A program made the position numbers and the translations under genes. Shown in pieces: positions 29,879-40,132 of a DNA stretch of 64,000 bases (position 1 is the stretch's first letter; every line of letters starts with the position of its first letter). The stretch covers positions 3,596,001 through 3,660,000 of the forward strand of contig NC_021741.1 in the NCBI RefSeq assembly GCF_000422085.1. Direction: 5' to 3'. A model generated the notes under the pieces. The model was not told the DNA's origin, searched no databases, and worked only from the letters and a program-made list of their open reading frames with translations. Source of the stretch: Serratia liquefaciens ATCC 27592 (GTDB lineage Bacteria; Pseudomonadota; Gammaproteobacteria; Enterobacterales; Enterobacteriaceae).

Positions 29879-30175
29879 TTAACGCAGGCCGAGCTGGAAA
29901 ATCAGGGTTTCTGCCTGGCAGGCGAAGGTGAAATCAGCCACCAGTTCCACGCCACCGTCAACCGGTTTAATGCTACTGCTGATGTCGCACGGGTCGGATT
30001 CCACACCGCGGGCTTTTTCGGTCAGCGTGGCCAACATTTTTTCTGCATCCTGCTGATTGGCAAACACCTGGCTGTAGGAGGCGGTGCAATCGGTATTGTC
30101 CATCACGGTACCGACATCAACACAGCAACAGGCGGCAGTTTCCTGGGCACTACATTTATTAATTGGATTGGACAT
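29879..30175 (-). CDS. yfcZ: YfcZ/YiiS family protein (DUF406)
   Basis: The protein has 98 residues, with a Cys-rich start (KCSAQETAACCCVDVGT) followed by a compact alpha/beta domain (YSQVFANQQDAEKMLATLTEKAR, VELVADFTFACQAE). It matches YfcZ of E. coli, found between fadI and fadL there too. Its function is unknown. It is divergent from fadL, with about 400 bp of regulatory sequence between them. Confidence 0.92.
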   Translation of the reverse strand: MSNPINKCSAQETAACCCVDVGTVMDNTDCTASYSQVFANQQDAEKMLATLTEKARGVESDPCDISSSIKPVDGGVELVADFTFACQAETLIFQLGLR

Positions 30176-30312
30176 GATTCATTCTCCTCAGGGACCGCCG
30201 TTACGCGAGTCCAAATTGCCATTTAGCTACTGGCGCAAAGACACAAGATTCTGCGTTTATTTTACTCTGCGATGAAACCGATCACTAGCACTTACTTTTT
30301 ATAGGTGTTTTA

Positions 30313-30328
30313 AGTGATGGAAATCACA
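30313..30328. promoter_or_regulatory. CRP-like site between yfcZ and fadL
   Basis: AGTGA-TGGAAA-TCACA matches nine of ten consensus positions. It lies in the divergent yfcZ-fadL region, 137 bp from the yfcZ start and 253 bp from the fadL start, consistent with the catabolite control known for fadL. Confidence 0.6.
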
Positions 30329-30452
30329 AATGAAAATCGACGTCTGCTAAGGAATGGTAGGAATATTGTTATGCATTGCTGGTTTTTTGTTATGCAGATC
30401 TCCTTTTTGATATCAATTTAGAAATATCTCAAAAACATTGTTGCAACATTTT

Positions 30453-30469
30453 CACAGGTCGGACCTATA
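30453..30469 (+). promoter_or_regulatory. FadR-like operator 1 of fadL
   Basis: CACAGGTCGGACCTATA closely resembles the first FadR site of E. coli fadL (CTGGTCCGACCTATA core). It is followed by a second site seven bases later. Confidence 0.82.
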
Positions 30470-30476
30470 ATTCAGC

Positions 30477-30493
30477 CACTGGTCTGATTTGTC
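30477..30493 (+). promoter_or_regulatory. FadR-like operator 2 of fadL
   Basis: CACTGGTCTGATTTGTC matches the second E. coli fadL FadR site almost base for base. The pair keeps the same 24-bp repeat spacing. Confidence 0.82.
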
Positions 30494-30580
30494 TGAATGA
30501 TAACGGACCCTACAATCCCGCGCTCCTTGTTACTTTGAGTAACATAGTTTAAATAATAAACACATAATGAGGTTTTGGTC

Positions 30581-31903
30581 ATGAGCCAGAAAAACCTATT
30601 TACTAAATCAGCTCTCGCAGCTGCAGTGGCAATTATTTCTTCAAACGTGTCTGCCGCAGGATTCCAGCTGAATGAGTTTTCATCAGCTGGTTTAGGACGT
30701 TCGTATTCTGGCGAGGGCGCCATGGCGGATACTGCAGCTTCCGCCAGCCGCAACCCGGCCCTGCTGATGATGTATACCCGCCCGGAACTTTCCTTCGGTG
30801 CGGTGTTTATCGATCCGGATGTAGACATCTCCGGCAAGTCACCTTCCGGTGCCAGCCTCGACTCCAAGAACATCGCCCCTACCGCCTGGGTGCCAAACCT
30901 GCATTATGTTCAACCGATTAACGATCAGTTTGCCGTAGGCGGCTCGGTCACCAGCAACTACGGCCTGGCGACAGAATTCAACGACGGTTACACCGCAGGG
31001 GCTTACGGCGGTAAAACTGACCTGACCACACTTAACCTGAACCTGAGCGGTGCTTACCGTCTGAACCAACAATTCAGCTTCGGCCTGGGCTTTGACGCGG
31101 TTTACGCCAAAGCCAAGCTCGAGCGTTATGCCGGTGAATTGCCGAGGTTGATCGCAGGTTCTGGCCAGTTGCCACCTCAATTGGCCGGCCCGGTCTCACA
31201 GATCCCGGCGGATACTCAAATTTCTCACCTGAAGGGTGACAAATGGGGCTTTGGCTGGAACGCCGGCATTCTGTACGAAGTGGACGAAAACAACCGTTAC
31301 GGTTTCACCTACCGTTCCGAAGTCAAAATCAAGTTTGACGGCGACTACAAGAGCAGCCTGCCATCCGCCTATAACCCGCTCCTTGGCGCTCTCGGCCTGC
31401 CTATGGGCACCGACGGCACCACCATCCCAGGCTCTCTGGATCTGAACCTGCCGGAAATGTGGGAAATCTCGGGTTACAACAAGGTTGCACCGCAGTGGGC
31501 TATCCACTACAGCCTGGCTTACACCAGCTGGAGCCAGTTCCAGGAGCTGAAAGCTACCGGCAACAACGGTCAAACCCTGTTTGAGAAGCACGAAGGCTTT
31601 AAAGACGCTTACCGCATCGCACTGGGTACTACCTACTTCTACGACGATAACTGGACCTTCCGTACCGGTATCGCCTTCGATGACAGCCCGGTGCCGGCCC
31701 AGAACCGTTCTATCTCTATCCCGGATCAGGACCGCTTCTGGTTGAGCGCAGGTACCAGCTACGCATTCAACAAAGACGCCTCTGTTGACGTCGGTGTTTC
31801 CTACATGCACGGCCAGAAAGTCACCATCAAAGAAGGTCCATATACCTTCGAATCCGTGGGCAAGGCCTGGCTGTACGGCGCCAACTTCAACTACCGCTTC
31901 TAA
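30581..31903 (+). CDS. fadL: FadL, long-chain fatty acid outer membrane transporter
   Basis: The protein has 440 residues. The signal peptide ends at SNVSA before [22 protein letters not shown], the N-terminal hatch segment, and the barrel ends in a C-terminal Phe (YGANFNYRF). It brings long-chain fatty acids across the outer membrane by lateral diffusion and feeds FadD and the fadIJ products. The ATG at 30581 follows ATGAGG. Two FadR operators lie about 90-130 bp upstream. Confidence 0.96.
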   Translation: MSQKNLFTKSALAAAVAIISSNVSAAGFQLNEFSSAGLGRSYSGEGAMADTAASASRNPALLMMYTRPELSFGAVFIDPDVDISGKSPSGASLDSKNIAPTAWVPNLHYVQPINDQFAVGGSVTSNYGLATEFNDGYTAGAYGGKTDLTTLNLNLSGAYRLNQQFSFGLGFDAVYAKAKLERYAGELPRLIAGSGQLPPQLAGPVSQIPADTQISHLKGDKWGFGWNAGILYEVDENNRYGFTYRSEVKIKFDGDYKSSLPSAYNPLLGALGLPMGTDGTTIPGSLDLNLPEMWEISGYNKVAPQWAIHYSLAYTSWSQFQELKATGNNGQTLFEKHEGFKDAYRIALGTTYFYDDNWTFRTGIAFDDSPVPAQNRSISIPDQDRFWLSAGTSYAFNKDASVDVGVSYMHGQKVTIKEGPYTFESVGKAWLYGANFNYRF

Positions 31904-31925
31904 TCTTTTCGATGACGAAGCCAGG

Positions 31926-31952
31926 AGCGCCCTTCTTAGGGCGCTTTTTTTT
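31926..31952 (+). terminator. Rho-independent terminator of fadL
   Basis: AGCGCCC / GGGCGCT stem with a TTCTTA-type loop is followed by eight T residues, 23 bp after the fadL stop. Confidence 0.92.
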
Positions 31953-31971
31953 GCCCGCCGATCTCAAAACA

Positions 31972-31998
31972 TAAAAAAACCCGCCATCAAAGCGGGTT
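31972..31998 (-). terminator. Rho-independent terminator of mlaA
   Basis: On the minus strand AACCCGC, a seven-base loop and its complement are followed by TTTTTTTAT, 22 bp after the mlaA stop. Confidence 0.9.
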
Positions 31999-32019
31999 CT
32001 TTCTCTTCGCCAAGCGAGA

Positions 32020-32778
32020 TTACTGCGAGTCGATCTCGTCCAGATCGCCCTGGATCGCCTGAGCGTTCGGGTTGATCTCAGGTTTCAGCGAGCCGCCGTT
32101 CGCCAGGAAGTCGTTACGCTGGAAGTAGGCTTCGCGCACCATCAGGTACGGATCGGAAGAGTTGCGCAGCAGGCCGTCGGAATCCAACAGCTCGGCACGG
32201 GTTTCAATCCCTTCAACCACCCATTTACCCGCCGACATCCAGAAGGTCAGGTAGCTCAGTACCGGATAGACCGTATCCGCCCAGTCACCGCCCTCTTCAC
32301 GCAGGGTGAAACTGCCGTAGCCCGGCAACATCACATAAGGACCGTAGCCGACGCCATAATGCCCCAGGGTGCTGCCGAAACGGTTAGGCTCTTCGCGAGC
32401 CAGTTTCGGGTTAGCCATCCCGGCCACGTCGATCAGCCCCCCCATCCCCAGAAGGGTGTTGAGGAAGAAACGGTTAAAGTGGATCATCCCCTTATAGGGG
32501 TCGCCTTTCAGGAAGGAGTTGACCATGCTGGCCGGCTCTTCCAGGTTAGACGTAAAGTTGCTTATCCCATTACGCGCCGGCATGGGCAGGTAGTTGCGCC
32601 AGGCCACGGCCACCGGGCGAAGTACATACGGATCCAGGACGTTATAGTTGAAGTTGAACATCGTCCGGTTAAATCCTTCCAGAGGATCGGATCGCCCTTG
32701 TGGTTCATCTTGTGGCGCGCTGGCACAGCCCACCAATAACACCGTTGTGAAAGCCAGCCCAGTCAGGCGAAAGTTCAT
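32020..32778 (-). CDS. mlaA: MlaA (VacJ), outer membrane lipoprotein of the Mla lipid-asymmetry pathway
   Basis: The protein has 252 residues. The lipobox is LLVGC. The MlaA signature DPLEGFNRTMFNFNYNVLDPYVLRPVA is followed by NFTSNLEEPASMVNSFLKGD, FLNTLLGMGGLIDVAG and GHYGVGYGPYVMLPGYG, which form the ring-like helical body. It removes phospholipids from the outer leaflet and passes them to MlaC. The ATG at 32778 is preceded by GGAGAAAAAT; an ATG four codons earlier contains that site and is unlikely. Confidence 0.95.
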   Translation of the reverse strand: MNFRLTGLAFTTVLLVGCASAPQDEPQGRSDPLEGFNRTMFNFNYNVLDPYVLRPVAVAWRNYLPMPARNGISNFTSNLEEPASMVNSFLKGDPYKGMIHFNRFFLNTLLGMGGLIDVAGMANPKLAREEPNRFGSTLGHYGVGYGPYVMLPGYGSFTLREEGGDWADTVYPVLSYLTFWMSAGKWVVEGIETRAELLDSDGLLRNSSDPYLMVREAYFQRNDFLANGGSLKPEINPNAQAIQGDLDEIDSQ

Positions 32779-32813
32779 ATTTTTCTCCATAAAAACACGT
32801 TCGGTCTTTTTAT

Positions 32814-34025
32814 TTAAGGGACCTGTTTGTTTATCTGAACGTCAATCTGCTCTTTACCGCTGAAATTCTGCAGCGCACTCTCGCCGAACCAATCACCCGC
32901 CTGTGGCGTGGCCAGACCATCCTGAGAAATTCGCACCCGCACCTTGACCTGATGCTGAGCCGAAAGCAGGCGTTCAGGCATCATGGCGTTGCTGTCATCC
33001 AGAGAAAATGACAGCGGGAAACGGCTTAAGGGCAGTTGTTTTACCGCAACCGGCACTGGATTGGTGCCATCGGTCACTGAAATTACCAGCGTCCCCTGCT
33101 GCGGCAAAGCGTTCGTCGCCTGTGGCGATAACGTCACGTTAATGCCAAGTTTAACAGTTTCTTCGCCCGCCTGTGTTTTTGCTTGTTCAATGCTGCGCTT
33201 TATCACTTCGGCGCGTTGATCATTGGCTGGCAACAGCTTCAGCATAACCTGCCAGGCGCCAATCGCCTGCTTGAAATCCCCCTGTTCGAAGGCGTTGAAC
33301 GCCAACAGGCTCAGCACGCGCATATTGGTGTGATCTTCGGCGATCATCTTGCGCAGCATCTGAGTGGCCTGCTTGTTATCCTCTGGATCGTTAGAGCGCG
33401 TCAAGACTTCCGCGTAGCCGAGGCGGACTTCCAGACTATTCGGATCAAGTTGATAAGCATGAGCAAATGCCTGGGTGGCGGTGGTGGCGTTATTCAGCGC
33501 CATCCCCACGCGACCCAGCATCATCCAGTCGTTGATATTGCGATCGTCCTGCTGCAACGCGGTACGCAGCCCCAGCCCGAGGCGAGCAATCTCTTCCATG
33601 CTCAACGGTTGGGCGCGCTCATTAGCGACGCGCGCGCGCAGATCCGGCATTTGCGCCTCGACCTGTTGCCAGTCCAATACCTGCACCAACCCACCGGTTT
33701 TCAGATAAAAGCCAAGGGTGACCACCACCAGCAAGGCAACCCCAGGCACCAATGCCCAGCGGTTAATGGGTTTCTCCTGCGTATCCTGCTGGCCGGGGAT
33801 ATCATTGAGCAGGTTTTGCTGCAGCTCTTTCACCAGTTCAGGGCGCTCAGCAACCACGCCCTGCTGTTCGTCCTGCTCCAGCTCATGCAGACGATCCTGA
33901 TAAAACGCCTTGTTCAGCGTATCGCGGCTCGCAGCGGTGCTTTTACCGCTGTGGCGCATCGCCGGTACCACCAGCAACGCCGCAGCGCCCACCAGCAGGA
34001 CAATAATAATCAGCCAAAAAGCCAT
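32814..34025 (-). CDS. ccmI: CcmI, cytochrome c maturation TPR protein
   Basis: The protein has 403 residues. Two N-terminal membrane helices (about 2-22 and 92-110) flank a cytoplasmic leucine-zipper-like loop (FYQDRLHELEQDEQQGVV). TPR repeats follow at about 150-270 (AHAYQLDPNSLEVRLGYAEVLTRSN), then a C-terminal beta-rich domain. It binds apocytochrome c and delivers it to CcmF/H. In E. coli this part is fused to CcmH; here it is a separate gene whose start overlaps the ccmH stop by one base. Confidence 0.92.
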   Translation of the reverse strand: MAFWLIIIVLLVGAAALLVVPAMRHSGKSTAASRDTLNKAFYQDRLHELEQDEQQGVVAERPELVKELQQNLLNDIPGQQDTQEKPINRWALVPGVALLVVVTLGFYLKTGGLVQVLDWQQVEAQMPDLRARVANERAQPLSMEEIARLGLGLRTALQQDDRNINDWMMLGRVGMALNNATTATQAFAHAYQLDPNSLEVRLGYAEVLTRSNDPEDNKQATQMLRKMIAEDHTNMRVLSLLAFNAFEQGDFKQAIGAWQVMLKLLPANDQRAEVIKRSIEQAKTQAGEETVKLGINVTLSPQATNALPQQGTLVISVTDGTNPVPVAVKQLPLSRFPLSFSLDDSNAMMPERLLSAQHQVKVRVRISQDGLATPQAGDWFGESALQNFSGKEQIDVQINKQVP

Positions 34026-34498
34026 TAGGGTTTCTTCCTGTCAGTCTCTTTCAGCAGCGCCGCCAGACGCTGTTGCTCCTGCTCGGAGAATTCATCGTTA
34101 GCGTTAACGGCACCGGTACGACGGTGGCGGGTGCGCAGTATCACTACCGCACCGCCGATCAACACAAACAGCAACGGGCCTACCCACAGGATCAGCGTCG
34201 CCGGGGTCACCGGCGGTTCGTAGGTGACGAAATTACCGTAGCGCGCCACCATATAGTCGATAATCTGCTGCTTGTTCTGCCCCTGCATCATCAACTCGTA
34301 CACCTTGGTACGCATATCGGCCGCTATGATGGCGTTAGAGTCGGCGATGCTGTTGTTCTGGCATTTCGGGCAACGCAGCTGTTCGGTCAGCTCCCGGTAT
34401 TGCTGTTCCTGCTCGACCGAATTGAACCGATAAGTGTCGATAGCCGCCGCGGCGCTCCAACTCAGTAACGCGGCAAATATCAGGGTCAGCAGCCTCAT
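34025..34498 (-). CDS. ccmH: CcmH, thiol-reducing subunit of cytochrome c heme lyase complex
   Basis: The protein has 157 residues. A signal peptide (TLIFAALLSWSAAAA) is followed by the redox motif LRCPKCQNNSIADSNA and one membrane helix near residues 103-124 (LILWVGPLLFVLIGGAVVI). It keeps the CXXCH cysteines of apocytochrome reduced. It is the short form without the CcmI domain. It overlaps ccmG by 4 bp. Confidence 0.94.
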   Translation of the reverse strand: MRLLTLIFAALLSWSAAAAIDTYRFNSVEQEQQYRELTEQLRCPKCQNNSIADSNAIIAADMRTKVYELMMQGQNKQQIIDYMVARYGNFVTYEPPVTPATLILWVGPLLFVLIGGAVVILRTRHRRTGAVNANDEFSEQEQQRLAALLKETDRKKP

Positions 34499-35046
34499 GC
34501 CTCACCCCCATATTTTTTGTACAGCGGCAGCACTTCTTGCTGCCAAACGCGCTCGTTCATGTCTCCGGCGTGGCGGTAGCGGATAATGCCCTGCCCGTCG
34601 ATCAGGAAGGTTTCCGGTGCGCCGTACACGCCCAAATCCAGCCCCAGCATGCCGTCGCCGTCGTACAGGCTGAGCGCGTACGGGTTGCCCAGCGAGTTCA
34701 GCCAGGTCACCGCTTTGCCGCGATCGTCTTTATAGTTCAGCCCCACCACGCGAATGCCGCGCGCGGCCAGCGTATTGAGGTATTGATGTTCGGCACGGCA
34801 CGTTGGGCACCAGGTCGCCCAGACGTTCAGCAGCATGGGTTTGCCATTGCGCAGCACCGCCTGGTCGTAAGTCTTGCCAGGCTGGTCGAGGGATTCCAGC
34901 TTGAAAGCCGGCACCGGCTTGCCGATCAACGCCGATTCCAGCATGGTCGGGTCTTCGCCACCGGCGTTGCGCGTCAGCTGCACCATAAACGCCGCCACCA
35001 GCAGCAGGAACAGGATTAATGGGATAAACAGCAGCTTACGGTTCAT
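34495..35046 (-). CDS. ccmG: CcmG (DsbE), membrane-anchored thioredoxin-like reductase
   Basis: The protein has 183 residues. An N-terminal anchor (LLFIPLILFLLLVAAFM) leads to a periplasmic thioredoxin fold with the WCPTC active site in NVWATWCPTCRAEH, and the acidic GVYGAPETFLID element around the cis-Pro region. It relays electrons from DsbD to apocytochrome c or CcmH. It overlaps ccmF by 4 bp. Confidence 0.95.
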   Translation of the reverse strand: MNRKLLFIPLILFLLLVAAFMVQLTRNAGGEDPTMLESALIGKPVPAFKLESLDQPGKTYDQAVLRNGKPMLLNVWATWCPTCRAEHQYLNTLAARGIRVVGLNYKDDRGKAVTWLNSLGNPYALSLYDGDGMLGLDLGVYGAPETFLIDGQGIIRYRHAGDMNERVWQQEVLPLYKKYGGEA

Positions 35047-37013
35047 GCCTGCTCCTCCAGCTTGCCTTCACGCTTGAGTTTTTTGCTCATCCGATAGCGC
35101 GGATCGAGTATGCACAGGATACCGCCCAGCGCCATAAACACCCCGCCGAACCAGATCCAGCGTACGAAAGGTTTGTAGTACAACCGCACTGCCCAAGAGC
35201 CGTCGTCCAGCTCTTCGCCCAGCGCGGCGTACAGGTCGCGGCTGAAGCCGCCGTCAATCGCCGCTTCGGTCATCATGCTGCGCGCCACGCTGTAATAGCG
35301 TTTTTCCGCGTGCAACGTCGCTTCCGGCTTGCCGTTGCGCGTGACATCGATAATGCCGACGCCGCCGCTGTAGTTCGGCCCACGAATATCGTGCACGTCA
35401 CGGAACACAAAGTGATAGTTATGGATATCCACGCTGTCGCCGGCTTTCATGCGGACATCACGTTCCACACTGTAGTTTTGGCTGAAGGCAATGCCGATTA
35501 CCGTTACCGCCACGCCAAGGTGGCCCAGCACCATCCCCCAGTGGCTGCGGGAAAGATGGCTCAGCCCACGCCAGAAACCGTGGCGATGCGTTGCACGTTC
35601 GTGCAGTTCCATCAGCGTCAGGATTATCACCCAAACGGCCATGATCAGCCCCACCACCGTCATGCCGGCGATGCTGTCTTGCAACAGCCACGGCAGCAGG
35701 ATCGACAGCACCAGCGTAATCACCAGCGCCACGCTCAGGCGACGCCACAGCTTGGTCGGCTCGTCGCGGCGCCAGCGCACCAACGGGCCAATCCCCATCA
35801 GTAACGCCATCGGTGCCATCAGCCAGGTGAACATGGTGTTGAAGAACGGTTCGCCGATAGAAATGCTGCCCAGGCCCAACTGCTTATGCACCAGCGGCAG
35901 CAGCGTCCCCAACAGCACCACCAGCATGGCAGCGATCAGCAGTACGTTATTGCCCAGCAAGAAGGTTTCACGCGAGAAGGTTTCGTGCTGCACCCGGCTG
36001 CGCACTTGCCCGCCCTTGACCGCATACAGCAGCAGAGAACCGCCTATCACGATCACCAGATAAGCAAGGATAAACATGCCGCGTGCCGGGTCGGAAGCAA
36101 AGGAGTGCACCGAAACCAGCACCCCGGAGCGCACCAGGAAGGTGCCCAGCAGGCACAATGAGAAGGCGGTAATCGCCAGCAATACCGTCCAGGCTTTGAA
36201 AGTGCCGCGTTTTTCGGTCACCGCCAACGAGTGCATCAGCGCGGTACCGGCCAGCCACGGCATAAATGAAGCGTTCTCGACCGGATCCCAGAACCACCAG
36301 CCGCCCCAGCCCAGTTCATAATAAGCCCAGGCGGAGCCCAGCACGATGCCCATGGTGAGGAACACCCAGGCGGCCGTGGTCCAAGGGCGCGACCAGCGCG
36401 CCCAGGCCGTATCCAGGCGACCGGCCATCAGTGAAGCGATGGCGAAAGCAAAGGCCACCGAGAAACCGACATACCCCATGTACAGCAGCGGCGGATGGAA
36501 AATCAGGCCGATATCCTGCAGCAGCGGGTTAAGGTCGCTACCGTCGATCGGGAAGTTCGGCAGCGTACGGGTGAAGGGGTTGGAGGTCATGATGATAAAC
36601 AGCAGGAAACCTGCCGTGATCATGCCCATCACCGACAACACGCGCGCCACGGCATCTTGCGGCATCGAACGGCTGCACAGCGCCACCGCCAGCGACCAGC
36701 AGCTCAGCAACAGCACCCACAGCAGCAGCGATCCCTCGTGGGCGCCCCAGGTGGCTGCAATGCGGTAATACACCGGCAGTTGGGTGTTGGAGTTGGCGGC
36801 CACATAGGCCACGGTAAAGTCATTAACGACAAAGGCGTGCACCAGACAGATGAACGCCAGGGCGATAGCCGCAAACATGCCGTAGGTCAGTGGGCGCGCC
36901 ACCGCCATCATGCGACGGTCCTGACGCGCCGCGCCCCATTGCGGGTAAATGCTCAGCAGCAGCGAAATCGCCAGCGCCAGGCATAGCAGAAAACTTCCCG
37001 TTTCCGGCATCAT
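35043..37013 (-). CDS. ccmF: CcmF, cytochrome c heme lyase subunit
   Basis: The protein has 656 residues with about 15 membrane helices. The WWD heme-handling motif is [20 protein letters not shown]. Conserved His residues flank it. It takes heme from holo-CcmE and attaches it to the CXXCH motif of apocytochrome c at the periplasmic face. It overlaps ccmE by 4 bp. Confidence 0.96.
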   Translation of the reverse strand: MMPETGSFLLCLALAISLLLSIYPQWGAARQDRRMMAVARPLTYGMFAAIALAFICLVHAFVVNDFTVAYVAANSNTQLPVYYRIAATWGAHEGSLLLWVLLLSCWSLAVALCSRSMPQDAVARVLSVMGMITAGFLLFIIMTSNPFTRTLPNFPIDGSDLNPLLQDIGLIFHPPLLYMGYVGFSVAFAFAIASLMAGRLDTAWARWSRPWTTAAWVFLTMGIVLGSAWAYYELGWGGWWFWDPVENASFMPWLAGTALMHSLAVTEKRGTFKAWTVLLAITAFSLCLLGTFLVRSGVLVSVHSFASDPARGMFILAYLVIVIGGSLLLYAVKGGQVRSRVQHETFSRETFLLGNNVLLIAAMLVVLLGTLLPLVHKQLGLGSISIGEPFFNTMFTWLMAPMALLMGIGPLVRWRRDEPTKLWRRLSVALVITLVLSILLPWLLQDSIAGMTVVGLIMAVWVIILTLMELHERATHRHGFWRGLSHLSRSHWGMVLGHLGVAVTVIGIAFSQNYSVERDVRMKAGDSVDIHNYHFVFRDVHDIRGPNYSGGVGIIDVTRNGKPEATLHAEKRYYSVARSMMTEAAIDGGFSRDLYAALGEELDDGSWAVRLYYKPFVRWIWFGGVFMALGGILCILDPRYRMSKKLKREGKLEEQA

Positions 37014-37504
37014 GATTTAGCGCCCTCGTTCTGCGGGGTGGCGTAGGCCGAAGCCGGTCCCTTATGGTTTTCTTTCATCGCGTCGGCCACTTCCGGCGGC
37101 GTGTATTTTTCATCGTGTTTCGCCAGCACTTCACGCGCATTCACCACGTTGCCTTCGCCCAGCACGCCCTGTGCCACAACGCCCTGCCCCTCACGGAACA
37201 GATCCGGCAGAATGCCGGTGTAAGTGACGTCGATTGCACCGCGTGCATCATAAACTTTGAAACTGACCTGCAGCGTTTTCTGATCGCGCTTTACCGAACC
37301 CGGCATCACCATGCCACCGATGCGCAGGCGTTGGCCCACCTCCGGCTTCTCATGATTTTCGCCCTTGCCCTGCAGAATTTCGCTTGGGGTATAAAACAGA
37401 TCGATGTTGGAGCGTAGCGCATACAGCATCAGGGTCGCGGTCAGCGCAACGCCGATCAGCACTACGATCGCCAAATACAGGCGACTTTTACGACGAGGAT
37501 TCAC
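37010..37504 (-). CDS. ccmE: CcmE, periplasmic heme chaperone
   Basis: The protein has 164 residues. One N-terminal anchor ([19 protein letters not shown]) precedes an OB-fold. The heme-binding His130 lies in [13 protein letters not shown], at exactly the family position, with the Tyr that ligates iron four residues later. It carries heme from CcmC to CcmF. It overlaps ccmD by 4 bp. Confidence 0.96.
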   Translation of the reverse strand: MNPRRKSRLYLAIVVLIGVALTATLMLYALRSNIDLFYTPSEILQGKGENHEKPEVGQRLRIGGMVMPGSVKRDQKTLQVSFKVYDARGAIDVTYTGILPDLFREGQGVVAQGVLGEGNVVNAREVLAKHDEKYTPPEVADAMKENHKGPASAYATPQNEGAKS

Positions 37505-37737
37505 AATGATTTCTCCCGCGGGTTAGCGGTTTTTTGTTTCGACTGCTGCGAATGACGAATACGTCGTTCGCGTGCCTGACGGCGTCCAATCTCATCCAGC
37601 AATTGCCGGCGCTGCCAGAAAGTGTGGGCCACCAGCCCCAGCAACGAGAGCAGGGTTACGGCTACCGCCAACCAAACGTAGAAGGCATAGCCGCCCATGG
37701 CGAAAAACGCCTGCCAGGAAGTAAAGGCTGCATTCAT
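37501..37737 (-). CDS. ccmD: CcmD, heme exporter accessory subunit
   Basis: The protein has 78 residues with one membrane helix ([25 protein letters not shown]) preceded by the typical [12 protein letters not shown] start, and a basic cytoplasmic tail ([16 protein letters not shown]). It helps release holo-CcmE from the CcmABC complex. It overlaps ccmC and ccmE. Confidence 0.93.
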   Translation of the reverse strand: MNAAFTSWQAFFAMGGYAFYVWLAVAVTLLSLLGLVAHTFWQRRQLLDEIGRRQARERRIRHSQQSKQKTANPREKSL

Positions 37738-38480
37738 GGTTGACGCTCCTTGTTAACCAGCCCTGCCACCCAAGGGCGCTGGCGTTCCTGAGACAAAATC
37801 AGATTGCGCAAGCGCAGCAAGGTGAGAGTGATGAAAAACAGCAGGTAACCGAGGATTGCCCATCGCAGCGGGGTGCGCATGCTTGGCGCGATGCTCTGTT
37901 GCATATTGGTGGAACCCTGATGCAGCGTGTTCCACCATTCGACCGAGAAGTGAATGATCGGGATGTTCACCACCCCGACCAGCACCAGAATGCCGGCGGC
38001 GCGGCCCGCCAGGCGGCGGTCCTCAAAGGCGTTGTACAGCGCAATAATGCCAATATAAAGAAACAGCAACACCAGTTCAGACGTCAGGCGGGCGTCCCAC
38101 ACCCACCAGGTGCCCCACATCGGCTTACCCCAGGCGGAGCCGGTGACCAGCGCAATAAAGGTAAACACCGCGCCGACCGGTGCCATCGCCGCCACCACGG
38201 TATCGGACATTTTCATCTGCCACACCAGGCCGATAAACGCCGCTACCGCCATTGAGCCATAGATCCCCATCGACCACATCGCCGCCGGCACATGGATATA
38301 CATGATGCGGAAGCTATCGCCCTGCTGGTAATCCTTGGGTGCGAAGCCGAATCCCCAGACCCAGCCCAGCAACAGGCAAGCCGCTCCGGCCAGTCCCAGC
38401 CAGGGGATAAAGCGGCCACAGACGTGATACAGCCGTTCAGGCTGGGCAAACTGATGTAACCATTTCCACATTGTCGTCAT
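37734..38480 (-). CDS. ccmC: CcmC, heme-CcmE transfer membrane protein
   Basis: The protein has 248 residues and six membrane helices. The WWD motif is MWGTWWVWDARLTSELVLL. Conserved His residues sit in YIHVPAAMWSMG and SVEWWNTLHQGS. It loads heme onto CcmE. The start is the ATG at 38480; the ATG three codons later gives the E. coli-like N-terminus and is possible. A 109-bp gap separates it from ccmB, the only real gap in the cluster. Confidence 0.94.
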   Translation of the reverse strand: MTTMWKWLHQFAQPERLYHVCGRFIPWLGLAGAACLLLGWVWGFGFAPKDYQQGDSFRIMYIHVPAAMWSMGIYGSMAVAAFIGLVWQMKMSDTVVAAMAPVGAVFTFIALVTGSAWGKPMWGTWWVWDARLTSELVLLFLYIGIIALYNAFEDRRLAGRAAGILVLVGVVNIPIIHFSVEWWNTLHQGSTNMQQSIAPSMRTPLRWAILGYLLFFITLTLLRLRNLILSQERQRPWVAGLVNKERQP

Positions 38481-38589
38481 TGCTCACGGTAAATTTATAC
38501 GGTGGCCGCCCCGTTTACCGGGGCGACGAAAATTGCTTGTGCGGTGGAACACGCTCTTGGTGGCGTTAACCCGCGTTTCAATAAGTTAG

Positions 38590-39249
38590 CTAGTGTACGC
38601 TCACTCGCAGCGCCGCTGCGGTGGCGAAAGGCGCCAGCGTTATACTTCCCGCCAGCATCGCGCCCAGTATCGCCAGGTAACCGTCTATCGGCATGCCCAT
38701 AGAGGCGGCGTCGATAGCGGCGGTGGAAAATATCAGCACCGGGATATACAGCGGCAGCACCAGCAGGCTCAGCAGCACGCCCCCCTTGCGCAACCCGACG
38801 GTCAGCGCCACGCCGATAGCGCCAATCAGGCTCAGCGTCGGCGTACCCAGCAACAGCGTAAACGCCACCGCCAGCCAGGTGTGAATGTCCAACGACAGCA
38901 GCAGCGCCACCAGCGGCGACAGGATCAACAGGGGTAAGCCTGTTACTACCCAGTGAGCACACACTTTGCCTAACACCGTCATCGGCAGCGGCGTTGGCAA
39001 TAACAACAGTTGTTCCAGCGAGCCGTCGAGGAAATCATCGCGAAACAGACGCTCCAGCGACAGCAGGGCCGCCAGCAGCGCCGCCACCCAGATAATCCCC
39101 GGCGATATACGCGCCAGCAATTGCGGTTCTGGCCCAATCCCTAACGGAAACAGCGTGATAACGATCAGGAAGAACCACAACGGATTAACGATTTCGGACC
39201 CTTTGCGAAAGGCAATCTTCAGCTCACGGCGCAATACAGTCAAAAACAT
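38590..39249 (-). CDS. ccmB: CcmB, heme exporter permease
   Basis: The protein has 219 residues with six membrane helices and the family start FLTVLRRELKIAFRKGSEIVNPLWFFL. It pairs with the CcmA ATPase to power release of holo-CcmE. Its start overlaps the ccmA stop by one base. Confidence 0.95.
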   Translation of the reverse strand: MFLTVLRRELKIAFRKGSEIVNPLWFFLIVITLFPLGIGPEPQLLARISPGIIWVAALLAALLSLERLFRDDFLDGSLEQLLLLPTPLPMTVLGKVCAHWVVTGLPLLILSPLVALLLSLDIHTWLAVAFTLLLGTPTLSLIGAIGVALTVGLRKGGVLLSLLVLPLYIPVLIFSTAAIDAASMGMPIDGYLAILGAMLAGSITLAPFATAAALRVSVH

Positions 39250-39881
39250 TAAAGAGTCTCCACGCGGTTTTCCGTCAGGCTTATTTTCCCTACCGCCTGC
39301 GTTGCGCCGGCCAAATCCTGATGCGTGGTCAACAATACCATGCCGCCCTGCTGAGCATGTTGCTCAAAAAGGCTTATTAATTCAGCCACACCCTGCTTGT
39401 CTATCGCCGTCAGCGGCTCATCCAGGATCCACAGCGGGCTACTGCTGAGCCACAACCGCGCCAACGCCACACGCCGCTGTTGACCGGCGGAAAGCTGCGC
39501 CACCGGTAAATCCTCATAACCCACCAGACCGACCTGCTCCAGCGCTTGCCAAATGGCCTGACGATCGGGCGCACCCCGCACCGCCTGGTAAAACTGCAGG
39601 TTCTCAAAGGGCGTCAACATGGTTTTAATCCCCGGCTGATGGCCGAGGAATAACAAATCCTGATAATAACGTTCGCGATGACGCAACGTATTTTGCCCGT
39701 GCCAGCAGACTTCTCCGCTTTCCGGTCTTGCCAGGCCCGCCAGAATGCGCAGCAGGCTGGTTTTTCCCGCGCCGTTCGGCCCTTCCACCTGAATAATATC
39801 GCCCGGTTTTACCGTAAAGCTTAACGCGCTAAACAGGGTGCGTTCATCACGGACGCAACTCAGATTTTTAGCTTCCAGCAT
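39249..39881 (-). CDS. ccmA: CcmA, cytochrome c biogenesis ABC ATPase
   Basis: The protein has 210 residues. Walker A is [10 protein letters not shown], the ABC signature is [15 protein letters not shown] and Walker B is [12 protein letters not shown]. It is the first gene of ccmABCDEFGHI. The 251-bp region to yfdC must hold the promoter; I could not pick a confident -35/-10 pair. Confidence 0.95.
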   Translation of the reverse strand: MLEAKNLSCVRDERTLFSALSFTVKPGDIIQVEGPNGAGKTSLLRILAGLARPESGEVCWHGQNTLRHRERYYQDLLFLGHQPGIKTMLTPFENLQFYQAVRGAPDRQAIWQALEQVGLVGYEDLPVAQLSAGQQRRVALARLWLSSSPLWILDEPLTAIDKQGVAELISLFEQHAQQGGMVLLTTHQDLAGATQAVGKISLTENRVETL

Positions 39882-40132
39882 CGGGAGAACTCATATTTTT
39901 CTTTGGGATAGCGATCATAGCATAAGCCATCTGCAGCACGTAGCCCGCAGCGGGCCCCTCAACTACTCCAATAGGGGTAATATTGCGCCCCAGATCAAAA
40001 ATGCGTAGAAAAACCCGGCAACGTTAAACTCTTGTTACTTTTTTCTGCAATTTGCCACATCGCTTTCACAGCTTCCCTGAGCCAACTACGCTTAATCATG
40101 ACCCTGACAGTCTTTGATGGAGATAACGGATA

